Shown piece after piece: positions 33,171 to 42,086 of a DNA stretch of 48,397 nucleotides. The stretch's first letter is position 1. Each line of letters opens with the position of its first letter. A model generated the notes under the pieces. It did no database searches. It saw only the letters and a program-made list of their open reading frames with translations, and was not told where the DNA came from. The position numbers and the translations under genes were made by a program. Source of the stretch: an uncultured Lachnospiraceae bacterium (GTDB taxonomy: Bacteria > Bacillota > Clostridia > Lachnospirales > Lachnospiraceae); the NCBI GenBank assembly GCA_958402795.1, contig CATXUX010000027.1, positions 1-48,397 of the forward strand. The letters are read 5' to 3'.

Positions 33171-34877
33171 ATGGGAAAGACAGCAGGAAGAACCGTAGCC
33201 ATAGGAATACAGGACTTCGGAGATCTGATCCGGAAGGGGTATTTCTATGTGGATAAGACTGATTTTATCCGGGAGTGGTGGGAGAGTGGGGACAGTGTAA
33301 CACTGATCACCCGGCCGCGTCGGTTTGGGAAGACGCTGAACATGAGCATGGTGGAGCAGTTCTTCTCTGTGGATTATGCAGGACAGGGAGCATTGTTTGA
33401 AGGACTTTCCATTTGGGAGCATGAGGAGTACCGGAAGATTCAGGGAACATATCCGGTGATCAGTTTGTCCTTTGCCAATGTGAAGGAGAAAGCGTATGAT
33501 ACTACCAGTTACCGGATAAGGCAGCTTTTGATGAAGCAATATGAGAAGGCATCTTTCCTTTTGGACAGTGAGGCGCTGTCGGATACGGAGAAAATTTATT
33601 TCAAGCGCATGTTATTGGATATGAATGAGAAGGATGCTCCTATGGCGCTTTATAACCTGTCGGATTTTTTATATAGGTACTATGGGAAAAAAGTCATCAT
33701 TTTACTGGATGAGTACGATACGCCTATGCAGGAAGCCTATGTAGACGGATACTGGGACGATCTGGTGGCGTTTACCAGAAGTCTGTTCAATTCCACCTTT
33801 AAGACCAATCCGTGGCTGGAGCGGGCAATCATGACCGGTATCACGCGAGTAAGTAAAGAATCAATTTTTTCGGACCTGAATAATCTGGAAGTGGTGACAA
33901 CTACTTCAGATAAATATGCTACCGCTTTTGGCTTTACGGAACAGGAGGTCTTTGCCGCGTTGGATGAATGTGGACTTGGGAGCGAGAAGATGCAGGTCAA
34001 ACAATGGTATGACGGGTTTATTTTCGGAAGTCATAAGGATATCTATAATCCCTGGTCTATCTTAAATTTCCTGGACAAGAAGACGTACAGAACTTACTGG
34101 GCGAATACCAGTTCCAACAGCTTGGTGAGTAAGCTGATCCGGGAGGGAAGCAGTGGGATAAAGAAAGATTTTGAACGGCTGTTGAAAGGGGAAACAATAC
34201 GGACGCCGATAGATGAACAGATCGTATATAATCAGTTGAACGGCAGCGTAAAAGCAATTTGGAGCCTGCTGCTAGCCAGTGGGTATTTAAAAGTACTTCA
34301 ATATGAAACATATGACATGATACGGGAGACGGCACAGCCGGAATATGAGCTGGCTCTGACGAATCTGGAAGTGAAACTAATGTTTCAGGGAATGATACAT
34401 GGCTGGTTTTCACAGGCCGAAGAGGATTATAATGACTTTATCAAAGCTCTGCTGGCAGATGATGTGAAGGCGATGAATGCTTATATGAACCGTGTGGCAC
34501 GAGAGGTTTTCAGTTATTTTGATACTGGGCGGAGACCGTCAGAAGAAGAGCCGGAACGCTTTTACCATGGATTTGTGCTTGGACTTATGGTAGATCTGGA
34601 GAACAGATATGTTATCACATCAAACAGGGAGAGCGGTTTTGGACGGTATGACGTGATGCTGGAACCGAAAAATCCGAAACAGGATGACGCCATGATCTTA
34701 GAATTCAAGGTACATGACCCGGAGGATGAGAAAACGTTAAAAGACACAGTGCAGGCCGCCCACCGCCAGATCGAGGAGAAGCGGTATGCCGCGCAGTTAA
34801 ATGTTCGTGGAATCACGCAGGAGCATATTCGCAGCTATGGCTTTGCGTTCCAGGGGAAAAAAGTATTGATAGGTTGA
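33171..34877 (+). CDS. AAA-ATPase-like protein with PD-(D/E)XK nuclease-like domain
   Basis: 568 residues. The N-terminal AAA-ATPase-like domain (PF09820 type) has a degenerate Walker A TRPRRFGKTLN near 47-57 and Walker B VIILLDEYDTPM near 177-188. The C-terminal ~110 residues form a PDDEXK_9-type domain with FGRYDVMLEPKN, ILEFKVHD and QIEEKRY, keeping the D...ExK residues. These proteins occur in many paralogous copies in gut bacteria; their role is unproven, with mobile-element or defence links suspected. I start at the ATG at 33171, five bases after GGGAGG, instead of the upstream in-frame ATG at 33123. Confidence 0.85.
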   Translation: MGKTAGRTVAIGIQDFGDLIRKGYFYVDKTDFIREWWESGDSVTLITRPRRFGKTLNMSMVEQFFSVDYAGQGALFEGLSIWEHEEYRKIQGTYPVISLSFANVKEKAYDTTSYRIRQLLMKQYEKASFLLDSEALSDTEKIYFKRMLLDMNEKDAPMALYNLSDFLYRYYGKKVIILLDEYDTPMQEAYVDGYWDDLVAFTRSLFNSTFKTNPWLERAIMTGITRVSKESIFSDLNNLEVVTTTSDKYATAFGFTEQEVFAALDECGLGSEKMQVKQWYDGFIFGSHKDIYNPWSILNFLDKKTYRTYWANTSSNSLVSKLIREGSSGIKKDFERLLKGETIRTPIDEQIVYNQLNGSVKAIWSLLLASGYLKVLQYETYDMIRETAQPEYELALTNLEVKLMFQGMIHGWFSQAEEDYNDFIKALLADDVKAMNAYMNRVAREVFSYFDTGRRPSEEEPERFYHGFVLGLMVDLENRYVITSNRESGFGRYDVMLEPKNPKQDDAMILEFKVHDPEDEKTLKDTVQAAHRQIEEKRYAAQLNVRGITQEHIRSYGFAFQGKKVLIG

Positions 34878-34890
34878 CTTTTTCTTTTTT

Positions 34891-34919
34891 TTGCAAAGAT
34901 AAAAGATATATGATATTAT
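34891..34919 (+). promoter_or_regulatory. Promoter of the hisA-like gene
   Basis: TTGCAA (34891-34896), 17-base spacer, TATTAT (34914-34919). A second possible -35 (TTGACT, 34874) lies further upstream. Confidence 0.5.
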
Positions 34920-34952
34920 GATACCAATGTGAAAGGAAGAGGAGGGACTGAT

Positions 34953-35753
34953 ATGCGTTTTCGGCCGTGTATTGATATTCATAACGGAAAGGTGAAGCAG
35001 ATCGTCGGCGGGAGTCTGCGGGATGTGGGAAATATGGCAGTGACGAATTTTTCCTCGGAACTGGACGCGTCGTTTTATGCCGGATTGTACCGGAAAGATG
35101 GACTGAAAGGTGGCCATATCATTCTTCTGAACCCGTCCACGTCGCCATATTATGAGGAGACAAAGCAACAGGCGTTAGCGGCGCTTGCAGCCTGGCCGGG
35201 CGGAATGCAGGTCGGCGGGGGAATTACCGCAGAGAATGCAGCCGAATGGCTGGATGCCGGGGCAAGCCACGTGATCGTGACATCCTATGTGTTTCAAAAT
35301 GGTACATTTCATAAAGATAATCTGGAACGAATCGAGCGGGCAATTGGAAAAGAACATCTGGTTTTAGACCTGAGCTGCCGGAGGCGGGGAGATGCTTATT
35401 ATATCGTCACAAACCGGTGGCAGACATTTACCAGTGTGGAACTGACTGTACAAGTTTTGAAAGAACTATCCGGTTACTGCGCAGAGTTTCTTGTTCACGG
35501 AGTTGATGCGGAGGGAAAATCTTCCGGAGTGGAAACGGATCTGGTAAAGCTGCTGGCAGAATACAGAGGGATTCCGGTCACATACGCCGGAGGAATCGGA
35601 AGCCTGCAGGAGCTGGAACGGTTTCGGCGGGAAACAGACGGAAGACTGGATTTCACGATCGGAAGCTCACTGGATCTGTTCGGAGGGACGATTCCCTATG
35701 AGACGGTGATTCGTTATTTTTCACACTCTGACGGCAGATTTTCAGACGTATAG
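34953..35753 (+). CDS. hisA: HisA of the eukaryotic HIS6 type (ProFAR isomerase)
   Basis: Catalyses the Amadori isomerisation of ProFAR to PRFAR in histidine biosynthesis. The 266-residue (beta/alpha)8 barrel matches the yeast HIS6 form, not the usual bacterial HisA: RPCIDIHNGKVKQIVGG at 4-20 (catalytic Asp 8), VGGGI, VIVTSYVF, LDLSCRRRGDAYYIVTNRWQ, TYAGGIGS and TIGSSLDLFGG. I start at the ATG at 34953 after GGAGGGACTGAT; the frame extends to 34929 without a better site. No other his gene lies in the window, so it stands alone with its own promoter. Function is inferred from the family. Confidence 0.85.
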   Translation: MRFRPCIDIHNGKVKQIVGGSLRDVGNMAVTNFSSELDASFYAGLYRKDGLKGGHIILLNPSTSPYYEETKQQALAALAAWPGGMQVGGGITAENAAEWLDAGASHVIVTSYVFQNGTFHKDNLERIERAIGKEHLVLDLSCRRRGDAYYIVTNRWQTFTSVELTVQVLKELSGYCAEFLVHGVDAEGKSSGVETDLVKLLAEYRGIPVTYAGGIGSLQELERFRRETDGRLDFTIGSSLDLFGGTIPYETVIRYFSHSDGRFSDV

Positions 35754-35775
35754 TTGATTCAGGTGTCAAAACTGG

Positions 35776-35804
35776 TTTACTTTACGGTAACTTAGTGTTA
35801 GAAT
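35776..35804 (+). promoter_or_regulatory. Candidate secA promoter
   Basis: TTTACT (35776-35781), 17-base spacer, TAGAAT (35799-35804), about 50 bases before the ATG. Confidence 0.5.
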
Positions 35805-35852
35805 GTGGCTTAGGGTATTTCCCAGATTAGATTAAGGAGTAAAAAACAAGGT

Positions 35853-38429
35853 ATGAGTTTTTTAACAAAGATTTTCGGAACACACAGCGAAAATGAATTA
35901 AAACGAATTTATCCGATCGTAGACCAGATTGAGGCAATGGAGCCGGAGATGCAGGCCTTGACGGATGAGGAATTAAAGGACAAGACCCGGGAATTTAAGG
36001 AAAGGCTTTCTGACGGCGCTGCGCTGGATGACATTCTGCCGGAAGCCTATGCCGTGGTGCGCGAGGCGGCGTACCGGGTACTGGGAATGAAGCATTACCG
36101 GGTACAGTTGATCGGCGGCGTGATCCTGCATCAGGGAAGAATCGCTGAGATGAAGACCGGAGAAGGTAAGACGCTGGTATCCACACTTCCTGCATATCTC
36201 AATGCACTGGAGGGGAAAGGCGTACACATTGTAACGGTCAATGATTATCTGGCAAAGCGTGACGCGGAATGGATGGGGCGGGTTCATGAGTTCCTTGGAC
36301 TGACGGTCGGCGTTGTTCTGAACAGTATGGATAATGACGAGCGGCGGAAAGCATACAACTGTGATATTACGTATGTGACGAACAATGAGCTCGGTTTTGA
36401 TTATCTGCGTGATAATATGGTAATCTATAAAGAACAGCTTGTCCAGCGTGGTCTGCACTTCGCTGTGATCGACGAGGTGGACTCGGTTCTGATCGATGAG
36501 GCAAGAACTCCGCTGATCATTTCCGGACAGAGCAATAAGTCCACGAAGCTGTACGAGGCATGTGATATTCTGGCGCGTCAGTTACAGCGCGGCGAGGCAA
36601 GCGGCGAATTCTCCAAGATGAACGCAATTATGGGCGAAGACATTGAGGAGACGGGCGATTATATTGTCAATGAGAAAGAAAAAGCGGTAAACCTGACGGA
36701 AGAAGGCGTAAAGAAAGTCGAACAGTTCTTCCATATTGACAACCTGGCCGATCCGGAAAATCTGGAGATCCAGCATAACACGATCCTTGCGCTGCGAGCG
36801 CACAATCTGATGTTCCGCGACCAGGACTATGTGGTGACAGAGGCAGGCGAGGTGATGATCGTCGATGAATTTACCGGACGTATCATGCCGGGACGCCGGT
36901 ATTCCGACGGTCTTCATCAGGCGATTGAGGCGAAGGAGCATGTGAAGGTCAAAAGGGAGAGTAAGACGCTGGCGACGATTACATTCCAGAACTTATTTAA
37001 CAAGTTTGACAAGAAGAGTGGTATGACAGGTACCGCATTGACAGAAGAAAAAGAGTTCCGTGATATTTACGGCATGGATGTAGTCGAGATCCCGACCAAT
37101 GTTCCGGTTCAGAGAAAAGACCTCGATGATGTTGTTTACAAGACAAAGCGCGAGAAATATAATGCAGTTGTGCAGGAAGTAAAGGAAGCGCATGCCAAAG
37201 GGCAGCCGGTTCTGGTCGGTACGATTACGATCGAGGTGTCGGAGCTTCTGAGTAAGCTGCTGAAGAAAGAAGGCATCCAGCATAACGTACTGAATGCCAA
37301 GTTCCATGAGCTGGAGGCGCAGATCGTCGCAGATGCAGGCTGTCACGGAGCCGTAACGATCGCGACGAACATGGCAGGCCGTGGTACGGATATCAAGCTG
37401 GACGATGAGGCGAGGGCAGCAGGTGGACTGAAGATTATCGGTACAGAACGTCATGAGTCGCGGCGGATCGACAATCAGCTTCGCGGACGTTCCGGCCGCC
37501 AGGGAGATCCGGGAGAGTCCCGTTTCTATATTTCTCTGGAGGACGACCTGATGCGCCTGTTCGGTTCCGAGAAGATGATGGAAGTATTTAATACGCTTGG
37601 TGTAGAAGAAGGGGAACAGATTGAACACAAGATGCTCTCAGGCGCCATCGAGAAGGCACAGAAGAAGATTGAAAATAATAACTTCGGTATCCGTAAAAAT
37701 CTGCTGGAGTACGATCAGGTGATGAATGAACAGCGTGAGATCATCTACGGAGAGAGACGGCGTGTCCTGGATGGAGAGAGCATGCGCGATTCGATCTATA
37801 ATATGATCACGGAGAGCGTGGAGAACACCGTTTCCCATTACGTTTCTGCAGAGTCGGAACCGGAGGAATGGGATCTGGCGGGACTTGAGATCGCCCTGCA
37901 TGATGTTATTCCACAACTGGAATTTCCGCAGGAAAAAGAAATGCGGAGTATGGAACCGAAGGAACTCAATCATTTGCTGAAAGAGAAAGCAGTCAAGGCG
38001 TATGAGGCGAAAGAGGCAGAGTTCCCGGAGGCGGAGCAGATCCGCGAATTGGAGCGGGTAGTCCTGCTCAAGGTCATTGATGCGAAATGGATGGATCATA
38101 TCGATGATATGGATCAGCTCCGGCAGGGAATCGGCCTGCAGGCATATGGCCAGCGCGATCCGCTTGTTGAGTACAAGATGACAGGATATGATATGTTCGG
38201 AGATATGACCAACGCCATTTATGAGACTACGATCCGAACCTTATTCCGCGTACAGGTGGAGCAGAAGGTAGAGCGGGAGCAGGTTGCGAAAGTAACAGGA
38301 ACCAACAAAGACGATACGTCAGTGCGCGCTCCGAAGAAGCGGGAACAGAAAAAGATCTATCCGAATGATCCGTGTCCGTGCGGAAGCGGCAAGAAATATA
38401 AACAGTGCCATGGGCGCAGGCCGGCGTAA
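35853..38429 (+). CDS. secA: Protein translocase ATPase SecA
   Basis: Motor that drives unfolded preproteins through SecYEG. 858 residues with the usual order: Walker A MKTGEGKT at 100-107, DEVDSVLIDEARTPLI helicase motif II region, preprotein cross-linking domain, second nucleotide-binding fold with TNMAGRGTDIKL and QLRGRSGRQGDPG, helical wing and scaffold, and a C-terminal zinc finger with C841, C843, C852 and H853, which binds SecB/ribosome or phospholipids. ATG follows TTAAGGAG at a slightly long spacing. prfB follows closely without a terminator. Confidence 0.97.
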   Translation: MSFLTKIFGTHSENELKRIYPIVDQIEAMEPEMQALTDEELKDKTREFKERLSDGAALDDILPEAYAVVREAAYRVLGMKHYRVQLIGGVILHQGRIAEMKTGEGKTLVSTLPAYLNALEGKGVHIVTVNDYLAKRDAEWMGRVHEFLGLTVGVVLNSMDNDERRKAYNCDITYVTNNELGFDYLRDNMVIYKEQLVQRGLHFAVIDEVDSVLIDEARTPLIISGQSNKSTKLYEACDILARQLQRGEASGEFSKMNAIMGEDIEETGDYIVNEKEKAVNLTEEGVKKVEQFFHIDNLADPENLEIQHNTILALRAHNLMFRDQDYVVTEAGEVMIVDEFTGRIMPGRRYSDGLHQAIEAKEHVKVKRESKTLATITFQNLFNKFDKKSGMTGTALTEEKEFRDIYGMDVVEIPTNVPVQRKDLDDVVYKTKREKYNAVVQEVKEAHAKGQPVLVGTITIEVSELLSKLLKKEGIQHNVLNAKFHELEAQIVADAGCHGAVTIATNMAGRGTDIKLDDEARAAGGLKIIGTERHESRRIDNQLRGRSGRQGDPGESRFYISLEDDLMRLFGSEKMMEVFNTLGVEEGEQIEHKMLSGAIEKAQKKIENNNFGIRKNLLEYDQVMNEQREIIYGERRRVLDGESMRDSIYNMITESVENTVSHYVSAESEPEEWDLAGLEIALHDVIPQLEFPQEKEMRSMEPKELNHLLKEKAVKAYEAKEAEFPEAEQIRELERVVLLKVIDAKWMDHIDDMDQLRQGIGLQAYGQRDPLVEYKMTGYDMFGDMTNAIYETTIRTLFRVQVEQKVEREQVAKVTGTNKDDTSVRAPKKREQKKIYPNDPCPCGSGKKYKQCHGRRPA

Positions 38430-38457
38430 TATTAAAAAAATGAAAGAGGTGATTAAG

Positions 38458-39556
38458 GTGGTTTTGTTAGATGAATTAAAGCAGAATCTGACTGCATATG
38501 AAGAACCGCTGAAAGATTTGAGGGATTCACTTTGACGTCGCGTCAAAGAAAGAGCGGATTGAAGAATTAGAGAGAAGAATTGAGGAACCCGGATTCTGGG
38601 ACAATCCGGAGGAATCGCAGAAGACGATGAAGCTACTGCACAGTCTTCAGGATTCCGTGAAGCAGATCGAGCAGATGTTTACGGATTATGAGGACATCGG
38701 ACTGCTCATTGAGATGTGCGAGGAAGACGCAGACGAGGATACCGTCGCAGAGATTCAGGAAGAACTGGAGCGTTTTCAGAATGAGTTTGAAGAGTTGCGT
38801 ATCCAGACGCTTCTGACCGGGGAATATGACAAATGCAATGCAATCGTGACGATCCATGCGGGCGCGGGCGGAACCGAATCCTGTGACTGGGCAAATATGC
38901 TTTACCGGATGTATGTGCGCTGGGCAGAGAAAAAGGGATTTCATGTGGAAGTTCTGGACTATCTGGAAGGCGATGTGGCGGGAATCAAAGGTGTGACGAT
39001 CGAGGTGGAAGGAGAGAATGCCTACGGGTATCTCCGTTCCGAAAAAGGTGTTCACCGCCTTGTGCGGATTTCTCCTTATAATGCGGCAGGAAAGCGGCAG
39101 ACGTCATTTGCGTCCTGCGATGTGCTTCCGGATATTGAGGACGATATTGAAGTAGAGATCAACGAGGATGACCTGCGGATTGACACGTATCGTTCCAGTG
39201 GTGCAGGCGGTCAGCATATCAACAAGACTTCCTCGGCGATCCGTATCACGCATCTGCCGACCGGGATCGTGGTGCAGTGCCAGAATGAGCGTTCCCAGCA
39301 TCAGAATAAGGATAAGGCAATGCAGATGCTGAAAGCAAAGCTGTACTTGTTAAAGCAGCAGGAACAGGCGGAGAAAGTATCTGATATCCGGGGAGAGATC
39401 AAGGAGATCGGGTTTGGAAGCCAGATCCGTTCGTATGTGATGCAGCCGTACACGATGGTGAAAGATCACCGTACCAATATGGAGGTCAGCAATGTGACCG
39501 GGGTGCTGGATGGAAATCTGGATCCATTTATCAATGCGTATCTAGGCGCAAAATAA
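38458..39556 (+). CDS. prfB: Peptide chain release factor 2 with programmed +1 frameshift
   Basis: Releases finished proteins at UGA and UAA. The gene is in two frames: 25 codons from the GTG at 38458 to CTT at 38530, an in-frame TGA at 38533-38535, then a +1 shift to GAC at 38534 and on to 39556 (about 365 residues). The shift site CTT-TGA-C with an upstream AGGGAT Shine-Dalgarno-like element is the classic RF2 autoregulatory site. The peptidyl-transferase motif GGQ is intact in SSGAGGQHINKT. The stop-recognition loop reads SPY in RISPYNAAGKR, where RF2 normally has SPF. An in-frame ATG at 38440 lacks a ribosome binding site. It likely shares the secA transcript, as in many Firmicutes. Confidence 0.93.
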
Positions 39557-39582
39557 AACAGTAATCGGAAAGGAGAAATGGA

Positions 39583-40800
39583 ATGGTAAATATTGCAGTG
39601 ATGGGATATGGTACGGTTGGATCCGGTGTTGTTGAGGTGATCAACACGAATCATGAACGGATCAATCAGCGGATCGGCGATGAGCTGCGCATCAAATATG
39701 TGCTGGATCTGCGGGATTTTCCCGGTGATCCGGTACAGGAGATTTTAGTACATGACTTTGAGACGATCGTCAGTGATCCGGAGATACAGATCGTTGTAGA
39801 AGTGATGGGCGGCATCGAACCGGCGTATACATTTGTAAAGCGCTGCCTTTTGGCAGGAAAGAGTGTGGCAACGTCGAACAAGGCGCTTGTGGCGAAGCAC
39901 GGCGCGGAGTTGCTTTCGATCGCGCGGGATAACAACATTAACTTCCTGTTCGAGGCGAGTGTGGGAGGCGGGATTCCGATTATCCGTCCGCTGAATTCGT
40001 CTCTGACTGCAGACGAGATTGAGGAGATCACAGGAATCCTGAACGGTACGACCAATTATATGATGACCAAGATGTTCTACGAGGGAGCGGATTATGATGA
40101 GGTCCTGCGGGAAGCACAGGCGAACGGCTTTGCGGAACGCAACCCCGAGGCAGATGTGGAAGGGTATGACGCGTGCCGGAAGATTGCGATTCTTTCTTCT
40201 CTGATCTCAGGACAGCAGGTCGATTTTGAAGATATTCACACAGAAGGAATCACAAAGATCACAAAGGAAGATATGCTCTATGCGAAAGAACTGGGTATGA
40301 CGATCAAACTGCTGGCTTCGAGTAAGCGGTACGGAGATCATCTGTCTGCCATCGTTGCGCCGTATCTTCTGGGAAAGGAGCACCCGCTTTATAATGTGAA
40401 CGGTGTGTTCAATGCAATCTTTGTTCATGGAAATGTACTGGGTGACGCCATGTTTTACGGCAGCGGCGCAGGAAAGCTCCCGACAGCCAGCGCGGTGGTA
40501 TCCGACGTGGTAGATGAGGCGAAGCATCTGAACCGGAATATCATGACGATGTGGAAGAGTGAGAAGCTGGAACTGCTTCCGATCAAGGATACGAAAAAGC
40601 GGTTTTTCGTTCGGATCAAGGGCGAACCGGAGGCGCTGCGGGCACATCTGGAAAGTACATTCGGCCCGGTGGAGATCGTGAAAGTGAATACACTGGATGG
40701 TGAGTTCGGGTTTGTGACCGGCGTGATCAGTGAAGGAGAACACGAGGAATATGCGAAGGAATTCCCGGGAATCCTGCATATGATCCGTGTGGAAGGATAG
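39583..40800 (+). CDS. hom: Homoserine dehydrogenase
   Basis: NAD(P)H-dependent reduction of aspartate semialdehyde to homoserine for threonine and methionine. 405 residues: Rossmann loop GYGTVGSGVV at 8-17, catalytic region GGGIPIIRPL, GILNGTTNYMMTKM and EADVEGYDACRK, then a C-terminal ACT regulatory domain (about 330-405), where threonine probably inhibits. ATG follows GGAAAGGAGAAATGG. It starts an operon with the kinase-like gene and lysC, although a terminator-like hairpin lies just downstream. Confidence 0.95.
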   Translation: MVNIAVMGYGTVGSGVVEVINTNHERINQRIGDELRIKYVLDLRDFPGDPVQEILVHDFETIVSDPEIQIVVEVMGGIEPAYTFVKRCLLAGKSVATSNKALVAKHGAELLSIARDNNINFLFEASVGGGIPIIRPLNSSLTADEIEEITGILNGTTNYMMTKMFYEGADYDEVLREAQANGFAERNPEADVEGYDACRKIAILSSLISGQQVDFEDIHTEGITKITKEDMLYAKELGMTIKLLASSKRYGDHLSAIVAPYLLGKEHPLYNVNGVFNAIFVHGNVLGDAMFYGSGAGKLPTASAVVSDVVDEAKHLNRNIMTMWKSEKLELLPIKDTKKRFFVRIKGEPEALRAHLESTFGPVEIVKVNTLDGEFGFVTGVISEGEHEEYAKEFPGILHMIRVEG

Positions 40801-40814
40801 AGAGAAGAGAAAAT

Positions 40815-40859
40815 AACACTCCGGGGCCGGCTGGAATATGCCTGCCGCGGAGTGTTTTG
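40815..40859 (+). terminator. Terminator-like hairpin between hom and the next operon gene
   Basis: AACACTCCG (40815-40823) pairs with CGGAGTGTT (40848-40856), followed by TTGT. It ends 14 bases before the next ATG, leaving no room for a promoter, so it more likely reduces expression of the downstream genes than ends the operon. Confidence 0.55.
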
Positions 40860-40873
40860 TACGGGAGGAAACG

Positions 40874-42079
40874 ATGAAATACGCGATTATCTTATGTGAC
40901 GGAATGGCGGATGAGCCGCTGGAAGAACTGGAGGGCAGGACGCCTTTGGAGGCTGCGGACACGCCGAATATGGACCGGCTGGCAAAGACGGCAGAGATCG
41001 GCATGGTACAGACAGTACCGGCGGGAATGTCGCCGGGCAGCGATACAGCGAACCTGTCTGTGATCGGATACGATCCGAAGCTATATTACAGTGGCCGTTC
41101 TCCGCTGGAGGCTTTGAGCATCGGTGTGGACATGAAGCCGGATGATGTATCATTCCGCTGCAATCTGGTTACGCTCTCAGAAGAGGAACAAAACTATGCG
41201 GACAAAAGGATTTTGGATCACAGTTCCGGGGAGATCAGTACGGAAGACGCCGCGGTGCTTCTGGACGCCTTAAAGACCGGACTTGCAAGAGAAGGATATC
41301 AATTCTATGTGGGAACCAGCTACCGGCATCTGCTGATCTGGAATCATGGAAAACTGCGGGAACTGACGGCGCCGCATGATATCCTGACAAAACGGATCGG
41401 GGAATATCTGCCGCAGGATGAAGTGTTGCGGGAAATGATGGAGAAAAGCTATGAGATCTTAAAAAACCATCCCGTCAATGCTGCCCGCAGAGAGAAAGGT
41501 CTGAACCCGGCGAATTCTGCGTGGTTCTGGGGCGCGGGGACGAGACCTGCGCTGACTTCGTTTGAGGAGAAAAATCATGTGAAAGGCGCAATGATCTCCG
41601 CAGTTGATCTGTTGAAAGGAATCGCAGTCGGCGCGGGAATGGACAACATCATTGTGGAAGGCGCAAACGGAGGACTGAATACAAATTATGCCGGAAAAGG
41701 GAGGGCGGCGGTAAAAGCACTGACCGAAGACGGCTATGATTTTGTCTACGTCCATATCGAAGCGCCGGATGAGATGGGGCATCAGGGCAGTTTCAGGGAC
41801 AAGATGACCGCGATCGAACGGATCGACCGGGATATCATCGGTCCGGTGAAAGACTCGCTTGCCGCACTGGGAGAGCCGCTGCGTATGCTGGTACTTCCGG
41901 ACCATCCGACTCCGGTCCGGGTACGCACACACACGGGCAGTCCGGTTCCGTATATGCTGTATGACAGTGAAAAAACATTTGCCGGGGCAGATGCATATAA
42001 TGAGAGAAGTGGAGAGGCGTCCGGGATCTTCGAACCGGAGGGATATACGCTGCTCTCACATCTGCTTGGCAGGAAATGA
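40874..42079 (+). CDS. Phosphoglycerate-mutase-like protein, proposed homoserine kinase
   Basis: 401-residue member of the archaeal-type cofactor-independent phosphoglycerate mutase (alkaline phosphatase) superfamily. Metal- and catalytic residues are visible: ILCDGMADEP at 6-15 with Asp 9, PGSDTANLSVIGYDP with the Ser nucleophile region, VHIEAPDEMGHQG and LPDHPTPV. Such proteins located between homoserine dehydrogenase and aspartate kinase are modelled as proposed homoserine kinases (TIGR02535, from memory). The hom-x-lysC order here supports that role, and no GHMP-type ThrB is in the window. ATG at 40874 follows GGGAGGAAACG; the frame extends upstream to 40838. Confidence 0.82.
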   Translation: MKYAIILCDGMADEPLEELEGRTPLEAADTPNMDRLAKTAEIGMVQTVPAGMSPGSDTANLSVIGYDPKLYYSGRSPLEALSIGVDMKPDDVSFRCNLVTLSEEEQNYADKRILDHSSGEISTEDAAVLLDALKTGLAREGYQFYVGTSYRHLLIWNHGKLRELTAPHDILTKRIGEYLPQDEVLREMMEKSYEILKNHPVNAARREKGLNPANSAWFWGAGTRPALTSFEEKNHVKGAMISAVDLLKGIAVGAGMDNIIVEGANGGLNTNYAGKGRAAVKALTEDGYDFVYVHIEAPDEMGHQGSFRDKMTAIERIDRDIIGPVKDSLAALGEPLRMLVLPDHPTPVRVRTHTGSPVPYMLYDSEKTFAGADAYNERSGEASGIFEPEGYTLLSHLLGRK

Positions 42080-42086
42080 GGAAGAT

